Assembly (NCBI GenBank): GCA_946629475.1
Contig: CAMOXX010000118.1
Span: 1 to 8,210, forward strand
Reading direction: 5' to 3'
Length of the DNA stretch: 8,210 nucleotides
Source of the DNA: an uncultured Blautia sp.
Lineage (GTDB): Bacteria > Bacillota > Clostridia > Lachnospirales > Lachnospiraceae
Shown here: in pieces, positions 1-6,475 of the stretch
Numbering within the stretch: the stretch's first letter is position 1
How the letters are laid out: each line of letters begins with the position of its first letter
Translations under genes and position numbers: made by a program
Notes under the pieces: generated by a model
The model's input: the letters and a program-made list of their open reading frames with translations, nothing else
What the model was told of the DNA's origin: nothing
Database searches by the model: none

Positions 1-183
1 ACCTGCTGATAGGAGCAGTTGTATTTCAGCGCTATCGCTCCATAATTCTTACCATTGTTAAGGCAGTCCTGTACGATTTCAAGGCGTTCTTTCGGTGATG
101 TCTGTCTGGCTTTCATCATGTAGCTGCCTTTTTGAGCGAAGGCCGTACTGGGCCGCTATATCCATCAGAGATCCCTTTCTGGA
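1..183 (-). mobile_element. IS3-family transposase OrfA remnant (truncated by window, internally deleted)
   Basis: Read on the minus strand, positions 183-121 encode a block resembling the first helix-turn-helix of IS3-family OrfA proteins (GSLMDIAAQYGLRSKRQL). Positions 128 down to 1 encode, in another frame, a block resembling the second one (GSYMMKARQTSPKERLEIVQ, then GKNYGAIALKYNCSYQQ). In intact relatives, as I remember them, these two DNA-binding blocks sit in one frame and are joined by a linker of about 20 residues. Here the linker is gone and the frame changes around the A5 run (minus strand of 129-133), so this is a broken gene. A minus-strand ATG pair at 114-119 could restart the second block. 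OrfA binds the insertion sequence ends and is normally made into an OrfAB fusion; nothing of OrfB or of terminal repeats is inside the window. The homology ends at about 166-180, directly against the peptidase fragment. Confidence 0.72.
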
Positions 184-461
184 ATGGCAGGAACATTTAT
201 ATCGTGGACCTGCTTCGTACCTATCAGAATGGAAACGCGAAAAGACAGGATGAGCATCTTTATGATGTGCTGAAGTCCACACAGGAGCGTCCATCCGATC
301 TGATCGACCTGACCTACCGTGAACTTTGTTTCAATCTGGAAACTTTCTACGGATATCCGTCTTCTACTGATTTCAGCAAAGCAGTGAAAGCCGAAGGACT
401 GGACGCGGCACTTGCGGAGCAGGATCCGGAAACCAGAGCGCTGCTGCAGCAAAAGGCGTGA
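171..461 (+). pseudogene. S41-family peptidase, N-terminal-side fragment (remnant)
   Basis: The open frame begins at an ATG at 132, but peptidase-like sequence starts only near 171 (IPFWNGRNIYIVDLLR). The 13 codons before it are antisense to the transposase remnant, so the original 5' end, including any signal peptide, has been lost. Recognisable stretches are QDEHLYDVLKSTQ, DLIDLTYRELCFNLETFYGY and the SSTDFSKAVK segment. These resemble the region before the catalytic core in large Clostridia S41 peptidases. The frame stops at TGA 459-461, just as the next piece opens at GTG 458. I see no ribosome binding site that would support the ATG at 132. It is most probably a dead 5' fragment of the same ancestral gene as the downstream piece. 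An alternative is a short coupled pair of genes, which I consider unlikely. Confidence 0.55.
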
Positions 462-1180
462 GAGCTGTAAGAACAGAAAAGTTCGGTGACGTATCCTATG
501 TGGAACAGGGCGACACGGCGATGTTTGTCTTTGATCAATTCGTACTCGATCCGGACGGATGGAACGAATTCTATCAAAATGATGCGGAGCTGCCCGTGGA
601 AACGGATACCTATGCGACGTTCCATGCGGCGCTCGACAAAGCTGCCGCCAACCCGGAGATCAGGAATTTTGTGATCGATCTTGCGGCGAACGGAGGCGGA
701 GAATCCTTCTCAATGTCTGCCATGACAGGACTGATCTGCGGGGAAAGCGCCGTGCGGTTTGAAGACACAGTGACCGGGGAGAAGACCTGCGTTTCCTACC
801 TTACAGATACGAATCTGGATGGAGCTTTTGATGAACAGGATCTGTCGGCGGGTTATGATTTTACCTTTGCGGTGCTGACTTCCGAATACACCTTTTCCAG
901 TGCAAACGCCATGGCATCGATTCTTTCAGACCAGGGGGTTCTGATTCTGTGTGAACAGTCCGGAGGCGGTTCCTGCTCCGTTCAGTATTGCGGCACTGCC
1001 GACGGCTGGCTGTATACCATTTCCAACAATATTCATCTGGTAAACCAGGAGGGAGAGGACCTTGATTCCGGAGTACCGGTTGAAGAAAAACTGGTGACGG
1101 AAGGTGAAGACGGCAGCCGGGATTATTCGGAATTCTATGACCTGGATCGTATCAGAGACTGTATGAATGAAAGCAGGTGA
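458..1180 (+). CDS. S41-family (C-terminal processing type) peptidase, catalytic-core fragment
   Basis: The 240-residue product matches the back half of an S41 serine peptidase. A strand and turn (residues 70-81, FVIDLAANGGGE) corresponds to the family's N-G-G-G motif. A TDTNLDGAFDEQD loop lies near 116-128. The segment TFSSANAMA (145-153) holds the likely nucleophile, S147 or S148, and EQSGGGSCSVQ (166-176) follows. Enzymes of this class cleave proteins in the envelope or process peptides. No signal peptide is present, and the segment carrying the substrate-cleft DGHT-like motif of the family is absent between this piece and the upstream fragment. The GTG start at 458 overlaps the upstream stop and has only AAAAGG immediately beside it, which is too close for good initiation; ATG 521 is another possible start. 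The frame is intact for 240 codons, so decay may be recent. I regard it as the remnant of a broken gene. Confidence 0.6.
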   Translation: MRAVRTEKFGDVSYVEQGDTAMFVFDQFVLDPDGWNEFYQNDAELPVETDTYATFHAALDKAAANPEIRNFVIDLAANGGGESFSMSAMTGLICGESAVRFEDTVTGEKTCVSYLTDTNLDGAFDEQDLSAGYDFTFAVLTSEYTFSSANAMASILSDQGVLILCEQSGGGSCSVQYCGTADGWLYTISNNIHLVNQEGEDLDSGVPVEEKLVTEGEDGSRDYSEFYDLDRIRDCMNESR

Positions 1181-1229
1181 AGCAGAAAGCGCAATTTTCT
1201 TATTCCCGGTCACTATTCACACAGCATGA

Positions 1230-1257
1230 TAAAAATGCGGATATCCGCAAAAAAAAT
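1230..1257 (-). terminator. Intrinsic terminator of the 227-residue protein gene (minus strand)
   Basis: A perfect 14-base palindrome (TGCGGATATCCGCA, 1236-1249) lies 25 bases beyond the stop codon of the minus-strand gene. On that strand it is followed by TTTTTAT (1235-1229), giving a GC stem with a U tract. On the plus strand it is followed by A residues, so it should not terminate the peptidase transcript. An outer CATGAT (1225-1230) / ATCATG (1256-1261) pair encloses it. Confidence 0.55.
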
Positions 1258-1273
1258 CATGAGGTAGAAGCGC

Positions 1274-1957
1274 TTAAGGAAGACGCGGTGTAAAATAATT
1301 AGTTTTTTCCTTATCTTCTTTCAGGGAAACATATATCATTCTGCTCAGTTTATATGCGGAAGGCAGACCGGCCATACTCTTATCTTTTACTTTGACATAG
1401 GCAGGCAGATCCCAGACGGCGCCGCATTTTGTACACTTATATTGAAAGGTTACCCCTTTGACGGTCCTGAACAGTCCTTCATGATATGGCTTTCCCTGCC
1501 TGATTTCGATGAACTCTCCTGAACCTGTCAGCTTCTGTCTGAACGCATCGTGTTCTTCTTTTGATCTGACCCGGATGAAAGCGGATTCGCCGTATTGATA
1601 CTTTCTCTCGCAGCTGCACATTTCATATGCAGAGATGATCTTTCCATCCTCAATCTTTACCAGAGGTTTTCCGTTGGGATCGATCCGTATAACATCACCA
1701 TAGCTGCCGTTTCCGACAGCCTCATTTCCATCGAAAAAGACCAGATCTTCCCTGATTGATCTCTGATCGCGGGGTTTAACCATATCTTTACCGTAATAGC
1801 TGAGGAATTCCATCAGGTCCTCCACAGTTACGGGACTGCCGTCTTCGAAGACGGCAGATTCATCGTTGATCCAGCAAAAACCGTCGATATCCTTAAAGAA
1901 ATAAATGGTCTTTCCGTTATATTCGACTTCAGTTTTAATTCCCGGCCATACCGACAT
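1274..1957 (-). CDS. Uncharacterised 227-residue protein with CxC...CxxC cysteines
   Basis: I do not recognise the family. The start at 1957 is supported by AAAGGAG (minus strand, 1971-1965) seven bases upstream. The protein is soluble, with no signal peptide or membrane segment. Its N-terminal 60 residues are rich in aromatic and acidic residues (NGKTIYFFKDIDGFCWI at 14-30), with a helical TVEDLMEFLSYYGKDM segment at 44-59. Four cysteines come as CSC (114-116) and CTKCG (175-179), the latter within YKCTKCGAVWDL. The second pair looks like half of a zinc ribbon, and a structural zinc site formed with the first pair is plausible but unproven. It is divergent from the HD/TIR/kinase operon and ends in its own terminator, so it is transcribed separately. 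Whether it belongs to that system, for example as a regulator or accessory, cannot be told from the sequence. Confidence 0.75.
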   Translation of the reverse strand: MSVWPGIKTEVEYNGKTIYFFKDIDGFCWINDESAVFEDGSPVTVEDLMEFLSYYGKDMVKPRDQRSIREDLVFFDGNEAVGNGSYGDVIRIDPNGKPLVKIEDGKIISAYEMCSCERKYQYGESAFIRVRSKEEHDAFRQKLTGSGEFIEIRQGKPYHEGLFRTVKGVTFQYKCTKCGAVWDLPAYVKVKDKSMAGLPSAYKLSRMIYVSLKEDKEKTNYFTPRLP

Positions 1958-2010
1958 GCGAATACTCCTTTTACATTATAGGATTATTGAAAACATATCA
2001 AATATGGCGG

Positions 2011-2034
2011 GGTGGTTTCAAGTGGAAACACACC
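2011..2034. repeat. Imperfect inverted repeat in divergent intergenic region (candidate operator)
   Basis: GGTGGTTTC (2011-2019) and GAAAC-A-CACC (2025-2034) are inverted about a 5-base centre AAGTG. There are nine paired positions with one unpaired A at 2030. It lies between the two divergent genes, 53 bases from the minus-strand start and about 110 bases before the HD gene, and overlaps the -35 part of the possible operon promoter. A dimeric repressor site is the natural reading; a short RNA hairpin is the alternative. Confidence 0.4.
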
Positions 2035-2051
2035 ATAGAACTTGGTACAAT
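2023..2051 (+). promoter_or_regulatory. Possible promoter of the HD-RyR/TIR/kinase operon
   Basis: TGGAAA (2023-2028) and TACAAT (2046-2051) are separated by 17 bases. The -10 is preceded by TG at the extended -10 position (TGGTACAAT). This would give a leader of about 85 bases before the ATG at 2145. A second reading, TTGGTA (2042-2047) with CATAAT (2067-2072), has an over-long 19-base spacer. Both are by eye only. Confidence 0.3.
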
Positions 2052-2130
2052 TAAATAAACAAATCGCATAATTTCCCGCAGATTACAGAAAAGAAAGCAA
2101 ATGATCAGAAATCATGCTCAGGAAAGGAAA

Positions 2131-2136
2131 GGGAGG
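2131..2136 (+). promoter_or_regulatory. Ribosome binding site of the HD-RyR gene
   Basis: GGGAGG lies 8 bases before ATG 2145, within a purine-rich run (2121-2138). It fixes the start and argues against the out-of-frame ATG at 2101. Confidence 0.75.
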
Positions 2137-2144
2137 CAGATCAT

Positions 2145-4202
2145 ATGGCATATACAGCTTTGGAAAAAATGAGAAAAGACAATCTGGCGGCTTACGGGAA
2201 GGATGTCGGTCCCGCTCAGCCGGCGCTTTTCGGCGGCGGACTGGAGCGGACGGATCTGAAATCGGCTGCACTCCGTTTCCTGCATGAACGATGCGAGGAA
2301 CTGAAGTTTGATGCCGATGTTGAGAAAAAGGAAATTGAAACCGGTAAGCTGCAGGGGACCAGCCTCAAACCGAACCAGATCCCATATAACATGCAGATGG
2401 ATATAAACCGTCTCTGCCTGGAGAAATCTCTGGAACGGTTTATTGTATCGGGGGTCGCGGAAGATGCTTATGATGTGTACTACTGCTATCTGGAGATCTT
2501 TTTCGGCCACTATGGGAAGTCCAAGAAAATGGTGGAGCTCCTTTCTGAGTTTGAGTCGAACGGAAGCTCACTTCTCATGAAGCACAGAGATCATTATTCG
2601 CATTCGGTCTATGTATTCGCGCTGGGACTCGCAATTTATGAGACAAACAGCACCTATCGCAGGAAATTTGCAGAGTTTTACGGAATGAATCCGGAGGACG
2701 GAAAGCAGCAGGAAAAAGAGGCGGCCAATCTGTTCCTGGAATTCTGGGGTCTGACTTCACTCTTCCATGATATCGGCTATCCGTTTGAACTGCCCTTTGA
2801 GCAGGTGATGTCCTATTTTGAAGTCGCCAAACAGGAACGCGGCAAAGGCAGCCTTTTCATTGCCTATCACGACACGGACGTGCTGACGAAGCTGGGCGAT
2901 GCGGCGAAAAAACAGTTCCTGGAGCTTTACGGCAAAGACTTCGGCAGTATTACGGAGATCCTGGCTTATGACATTGCGGGAAAGCTGGGGAAAAAGTACG
3001 AAATCACGGAAGAAGGCATGCTTGATGTATTAAGCCGCAAGCCTACACAGCCGAATGATTTTGGCTATTTCATGGACCATGCGTTCTTCAGCTCCTGCCG
3101 GCTGTACCATGAGATGGAAGAATCCATCGGCATTTCAAAGATCACCAGGATGCATGTGGATGCCCTCTCCGCCATCATGCTTCACAACAGTCTGTTTAAA
3201 TTTTCTATTTCCTTTTACAAGGCCAAAGATAAGAGCAAACGGAAAAGCCCGCTTAGTATGGAAGACCATCCGCTGGCTTACATGCTGATGCTGTGTGATG
3301 AGCTGCAGTGCTGGGACAGGACGGCATACGGCCGCAATTCCAGGACGGAGCTCCATCCTATGGCAGTCGACTTCGATTTTGGCGGCAATGCAATTCATGC
3401 CTGTTATTATTACGACAGCGCGGAGCAGGAGAAAATCAATGAGTTCCGCAAGGCCTACAAAGCCTGGGAAACCGGCGGTGAACAGGGAGACGCGCCGCGC
3501 CTGAAAGCCTATAGCGATATGGCGGAAAAGGAGCAGCGCTTTACCTCTGACATTGAGAAGATTGTGGATACCACTGATATTCCCCTGCACATTGTGCCGG
3601 ACACAAAGCGCAATGACCGCAAGAACAAACATATTTTCCTGTCGAGCAGTAATTTCCTGCATTTATATGATTTTGCAGTGGCGCTTCATGGCAGAAGCAA
3701 ACCGGACACACCGCTTCAGGAACTGGAACGGCAGTTTGAGGCGCTGTCCCTGGAATATCAGCTGTCCACACTTAACCGGGCGAAGAATTTCAGCAGATAT
3801 CTGGATGCGATTGACTGCTTCTACACAGATAAGCCGGTGGATTATGAAATGGTGACGGAGTTCACGCCGGAGCAGGCGGCAATCTTTGCGCCGCTGGAGC
3901 ATGAAAGGTGGATCCGGGATCACCAGATGATGGGCTGGGTTTACGGAAGAGACTACGAAACGCTTCCGCTTCCGGATGATGTAAACCGCAACACGCCGGA
4001 AGAGAAGGCCCTCCGTCAGACGCGCCGGGAGCAGATGCGCTGCCACAAGCTGGCGATGGACGGAACAGTGACCACGGAAGACATACGCGATCATTATTTT
4101 GCCCTTTCAGAGGAAGATCAGGACAAAGACTGGAAGCCGTTTAACAGCATGCTGAAACTTCTGAAGAAGTTTGACGGGCTTCGAATCTACCGGCTGGACT
4201 GA
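2145..4202 (+). CDS. HD-domain protein with C-terminal RyR (ryanodine receptor repeat) domain
   Basis: This 685-residue soluble protein is the first gene of the operon. Residues 1-140 form an alpha-helical N-terminal region with no assigned fold. An HD-type metal-dependent phosphohydrolase core follows: histidines in the HRDHYSH segment (147-153), the HD pair in LFHDIGYPFE (H208, D209), MLHNSLFKF (345-353), and a late aspartate in HPLAYMLMLCDELQCWDR (D384). This gives the H...HD...D metal-ligand pattern. Residues 400-575 are an unassigned linker region. The end matches the RyR repeat fold: EHERWIRDHQMMGWVYG (585-601), then RREQMRCHK (627-635) and LSEEDQDKD (654-662). HD domains hydrolyse phosphate esters, often of nucleotides. 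Bacterial RyR domains are predicted ligand sensors in conflict systems. I infer a sensor-effector enzyme switched by a small molecule. The substrate is unknown, and the HD domain could act only as a binding module. The TIR gene follows after 23 bases. Confidence 0.85.
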   Translation: MAYTALEKMRKDNLAAYGKDVGPAQPALFGGGLERTDLKSAALRFLHERCEELKFDADVEKKEIETGKLQGTSLKPNQIPYNMQMDINRLCLEKSLERFIVSGVAEDAYDVYYCYLEIFFGHYGKSKKMVELLSEFESNGSSLLMKHRDHYSHSVYVFALGLAIYETNSTYRRKFAEFYGMNPEDGKQQEKEAANLFLEFWGLTSLFHDIGYPFELPFEQVMSYFEVAKQERGKGSLFIAYHDTDVLTKLGDAAKKQFLELYGKDFGSITEILAYDIAGKLGKKYEITEEGMLDVLSRKPTQPNDFGYFMDHAFFSSCRLYHEMEESIGISKITRMHVDALSAIMLHNSLFKFSISFYKAKDKSKRKSPLSMEDHPLAYMLMLCDELQCWDRTAYGRNSRTELHPMAVDFDFGGNAIHACYYYDSAEQEKINEFRKAYKAWETGGEQGDAPRLKAYSDMAEKEQRFTSDIEKIVDTTDIPLHIVPDTKRNDRKNKHIFLSSSNFLHLYDFAVALHGRSKPDTPLQELERQFEALSLEYQLSTLNRAKNFSRYLDAIDCFYTDKPVDYEMVTEFTPEQAAIFAPLEHERWIRDHQMMGWVYGRDYETLPLPDDVNRNTPEEKALRQTRREQMRCHKLAMDGTVTTEDIRDHYFALSEEDQDKDWKPFNSMLKLLKKFDGLRIYRLD

Positions 4203-4214
4203 CGAATGCCGGGG

Positions 4215-4219
4215 GGAGG
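4215..4219 (+). promoter_or_regulatory. Ribosome binding site of the TIR gene
   Basis: GGAGG within GGGGGGAGGA lies 6 bases before ATG 4226. It decides this start over the in-frame ATG at 4253 (codon 10), which has a weaker upstream purine stretch. The short 23-base gap from the HD-RyR stop indicates a shared transcript. Confidence 0.75.
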
Positions 4220-4225
4220 ATCAGG

Positions 4226-6475
4226 ATGCAGCTGCAATACAAAACAAGGGGCATGAGTGACCCTAAGGGCAAACCGAAGGTGTATTTTTCCTGTCATCCG
4301 GCGGACTTTGAAGAAGCCTTTCCGCTGATTTCGGAGGATCTCCTTCGCCATGCGAACTGTGCGGTCTGGTATGATGCGGATTTTGCCGGAACTTCCGATG
4401 AAGCCGGGACAGAAGATATTCTGAAGGAAATGCAGCTCATCGTGTTCGGGGTCACTTCAAAATTCATTCATGAAAACAACCGGGCGAAGGACGTGGAGCT
4501 GCCGATCGCACTTAAAAATCATATCCCGGTGCTTCCGATCATGCTGGAAAACGGTCTCGGTTATGAATTCAGCAACAACTGTGCCAAAATCCAGGTCATT
4601 TCGAAATATGGGACGGATCCGACGGCGATTCCTTATGATGAGGTGCTTCAGACCTTTCTTGATTCTGTACTGGTGGGAGACGAACTGGCTGAGCAGGTGC
4701 GCTCCGCCTTCGATGCGTATGTGTTCTTAAGCTACCGGAAAAAAGACAGAAAACACGCGCAGCGGCTGATGCGGCTGATCCATGAGAATAAACAGTTCCG
4801 GGATATTGCAATCTGGTATGATGAATTCCTTGTGCCGGGCGAGGGCTTTAACGAAGCGATCAAGGAGGCATTCGAGAAAAGCTCCCTGTTCGCGATGGCT
4901 GTCACGCCTCATCTGGAGGAAGATAAAAACTATGTCATGCGGGTGGAATATCCCATGGCTCGGGACCGCAGAGATGTGAGCGATGATTTTGAGATCGTCC
5001 CTGTTGAAATGTATGAGCCTGAGGATGCTGAGGACGGAAAGGACTGGCGCATCGATCAGTCCCACTTAAAGGGAAAAGAAGGATTTAAGTATCAGGAGAT
5101 CATCGGCCTGCAGGATGAGCACCGGCCGCGGGAAATGAATCAGACGTTCCTGGATGCGCTGACACGAATTGCCAGGAAAGAGAGCGACGGCTCCGCGAGG
5201 CACCGGTTTTTTATCGGACTTGCGTACTTAAACGGCATCGATGTGGAGATCAATCAGGAGCGTGCGCTGGAACTGCTGATCAGTGCGGCACAGGACCCGG
5301 AACCCTGCATGGAAGCCACAGCGAAACTGGCGGATATGTACCTGAACGGGGAAGGCGTGGAAAGGAATGCCGAAGAGGCCATCGCCTGGCAGAAAAAACT
5401 GGCGGCGCAATATAAGGCTGCCTATGACCGGAATCATGATCCGGATGAACATAAGGGGTATGGGACAGCATATTTTAAGGCACTCCGGAAACTCTCTGAC
5501 ATGTACAGAGATACCGGAGATATATGCGCGGCGATGGAATGGGCTAAGCAGGCCCTCACATTCTGCGAACAGCTGGAGCAGGAGGTCGGCATCCGGGAGC
5601 AGAGACGGGACAAAGCGCTGATCCTGAACCGGCTCGGCAGCCTCAATCGGGATATGGGGGAATCGGACAAAGCGCAGGACTGCTTTGCCAGGGCCTGCGG
5701 ACAATATGAAAAACAGGTCTATGAGATCGGCACCAGAAGAGCCCGACGGGATCTGTCCATCGGTTATGAGCGGCTGGGGGATATCTGCCGCAAGAGAGGA
5801 AATCTGTCCGAGGCGGACTCATATTATTGCAAGTCGAAAGAAATCCGGGAGGCGCTGCTCCAAGAGGAAATGTCTTCGGACCGCGCAGCATCGGCGGGAA
5901 CCAGAAGGGATTATTCCGCCATTCTGACGAAGATGGGCAATGTCCGGAAATCCGCAAAGAAATACGATGAAGCAGGGGAGTACTACACCGAAGCCCTTCA
6001 TCTCGACAAGGTGCTTGCGGAAGAAGTCAAATCACTGCAGGCATGGGATGATTACGGCGTAAGTCTGGTGAAAGCCGGAGATATCTGCAAAGCGGAAGGC
6101 AGAATGGAAGAAACGGAAATGTACTGCGAAGAAGCGGTCGGCATTTTCCGGAAGAATACAGAAAAGACCGGATCTCTGTTCTATCTCGATCATCTCGCCG
6201 GCGGCTGTGAGAAGCTGGCCAGTGCGAAGAAAAAACTGGGAAAAGCGCAGGAGGCGAAGGCACTTTACCTTGAGTCCGTCGAACTGCGGCAGCAGCTGTA
6301 TGAAAAGCAGAAAACCGTTTCTGCGGCGCATGCACTGGCGACCGCCTGCTACAATGCCGCGGCGTTTCTGGATGACCGGGAACTGATCAGAAAAGCATAT
6401 GAACTCTGGGATGAACTGAGTGTTAAGCATCCGGAATATGCCGGATACAGGGACAGGGCAGGTAAATATCTATGA
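4226..6475 (+). CDS. Tandem-TIR protein with Sel1 and TPR repeats
   Basis: The protein is 749 residues, soluble, with no signal peptide. TIR 1 (about 17-147) opens with KVYFSCHPADFEEAF, has AVWYDADF (46-53) and LIVFGVTSKF (71-80), but lacks the usual G-x-x-F/W-x-E-x-I helix and looks degenerate. TIR 2 (about 162-315) is canonical: DAYVFLSYRKKDRKHAQ (163-179), IAIWYDEFLVPGEGFNEAIK (194-213) with E210 (or E206) as candidate catalytic glutamate, LFAMAVTP (221-228) and VEYPMARD (240-247). Two Sel1-like repeats follow at about 325-397 (GLAYLNGIDV, DMYLNGEGVER), then about six TPR-type helical repeats to the C terminus (for example LGDICRKRGNLSEADSYY). Bacterial TIR domains commonly cleave NAD+, either depleting it or making cyclic ADP-ribose-type signals; others only scaffold. 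The repeats would serve partner or trigger binding. The stop overlaps the kinase start as ATGA. I am confident of the architecture; the activity is inferred. Confidence 0.88.
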   Translation: MQLQYKTRGMSDPKGKPKVYFSCHPADFEEAFPLISEDLLRHANCAVWYDADFAGTSDEAGTEDILKEMQLIVFGVTSKFIHENNRAKDVELPIALKNHIPVLPIMLENGLGYEFSNNCAKIQVISKYGTDPTAIPYDEVLQTFLDSVLVGDELAEQVRSAFDAYVFLSYRKKDRKHAQRLMRLIHENKQFRDIAIWYDEFLVPGEGFNEAIKEAFEKSSLFAMAVTPHLEEDKNYVMRVEYPMARDRRDVSDDFEIVPVEMYEPEDAEDGKDWRIDQSHLKGKEGFKYQEIIGLQDEHRPREMNQTFLDALTRIARKESDGSARHRFFIGLAYLNGIDVEINQERALELLISAAQDPEPCMEATAKLADMYLNGEGVERNAEEAIAWQKKLAAQYKAAYDRNHDPDEHKGYGTAYFKALRKLSDMYRDTGDICAAMEWAKQALTFCEQLEQEVGIREQRRDKALILNRLGSLNRDMGESDKAQDCFARACGQYEKQVYEIGTRRARRDLSIGYERLGDICRKRGNLSEADSYYCKSKEIREALLQEEMSSDRAASAGTRRDYSAILTKMGNVRKSAKKYDEAGEYYTEALHLDKVLAEEVKSLQAWDDYGVSLVKAGDICKAEGRMEETEMYCEEAVGIFRKNTEKTGSLFYLDHLAGGCEKLASAKKKLGKAQEAKALYLESVELRQQLYEKQKTVSAAHALATACYNAAAFLDDRELIRKAYELWDELSVKHPEYAGYRDRAGKYL
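6455..6475 (+). promoter_or_regulatory. Translational coupling junction TIR/kinase
   Basis: The TIR stop (TGA 6473-6475) shares bases with the kinase ATG (6472-6474). The only purine-rich site, AGGGCAGG (6455-6462), is a modest ribosome binding site 9 bases upstream, so kinase translation probably depends on reading of the TIR gene. This suggests a fixed stoichiometry between the two. Confidence 0.65.

Noticed and set aside
79..294. Minus-strand 71-codon open frame
   Set aside because: Only its middle (about 183-121) resembles transposase. The start lies in sequence antisense to the peptidase fragment and the end is a frameshifted continuation, so it is not an intact gene.
458..461. GTGA overlap read as programmed frameshift or translational coupling in the peptidase
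   Set aside because: There is no slippery heptamer, no properly spaced ribosome binding site, and the middle of the protein family appears to be missing. Gene decay explains it better.
1975..2001. TATAAT with TTGATA upstream on the minus strand, before the 227-residue protein gene
   Set aside because: The -10 lies only 18 bases from the start codon, so transcription would begin inside the ribosome binding site, and the spacer is 15 bases. A chance AT-rich match is more likely.
2101..2115. ATGAT-cagaa-ATCAT hairpin and a short upstream ATG in the HD-RyR leader
   Set aside because: The stem is five AT-rich pairs with little stability. The ATG at 2101 has no good ribosome binding site, and its frame does not form a plausible leader peptide.
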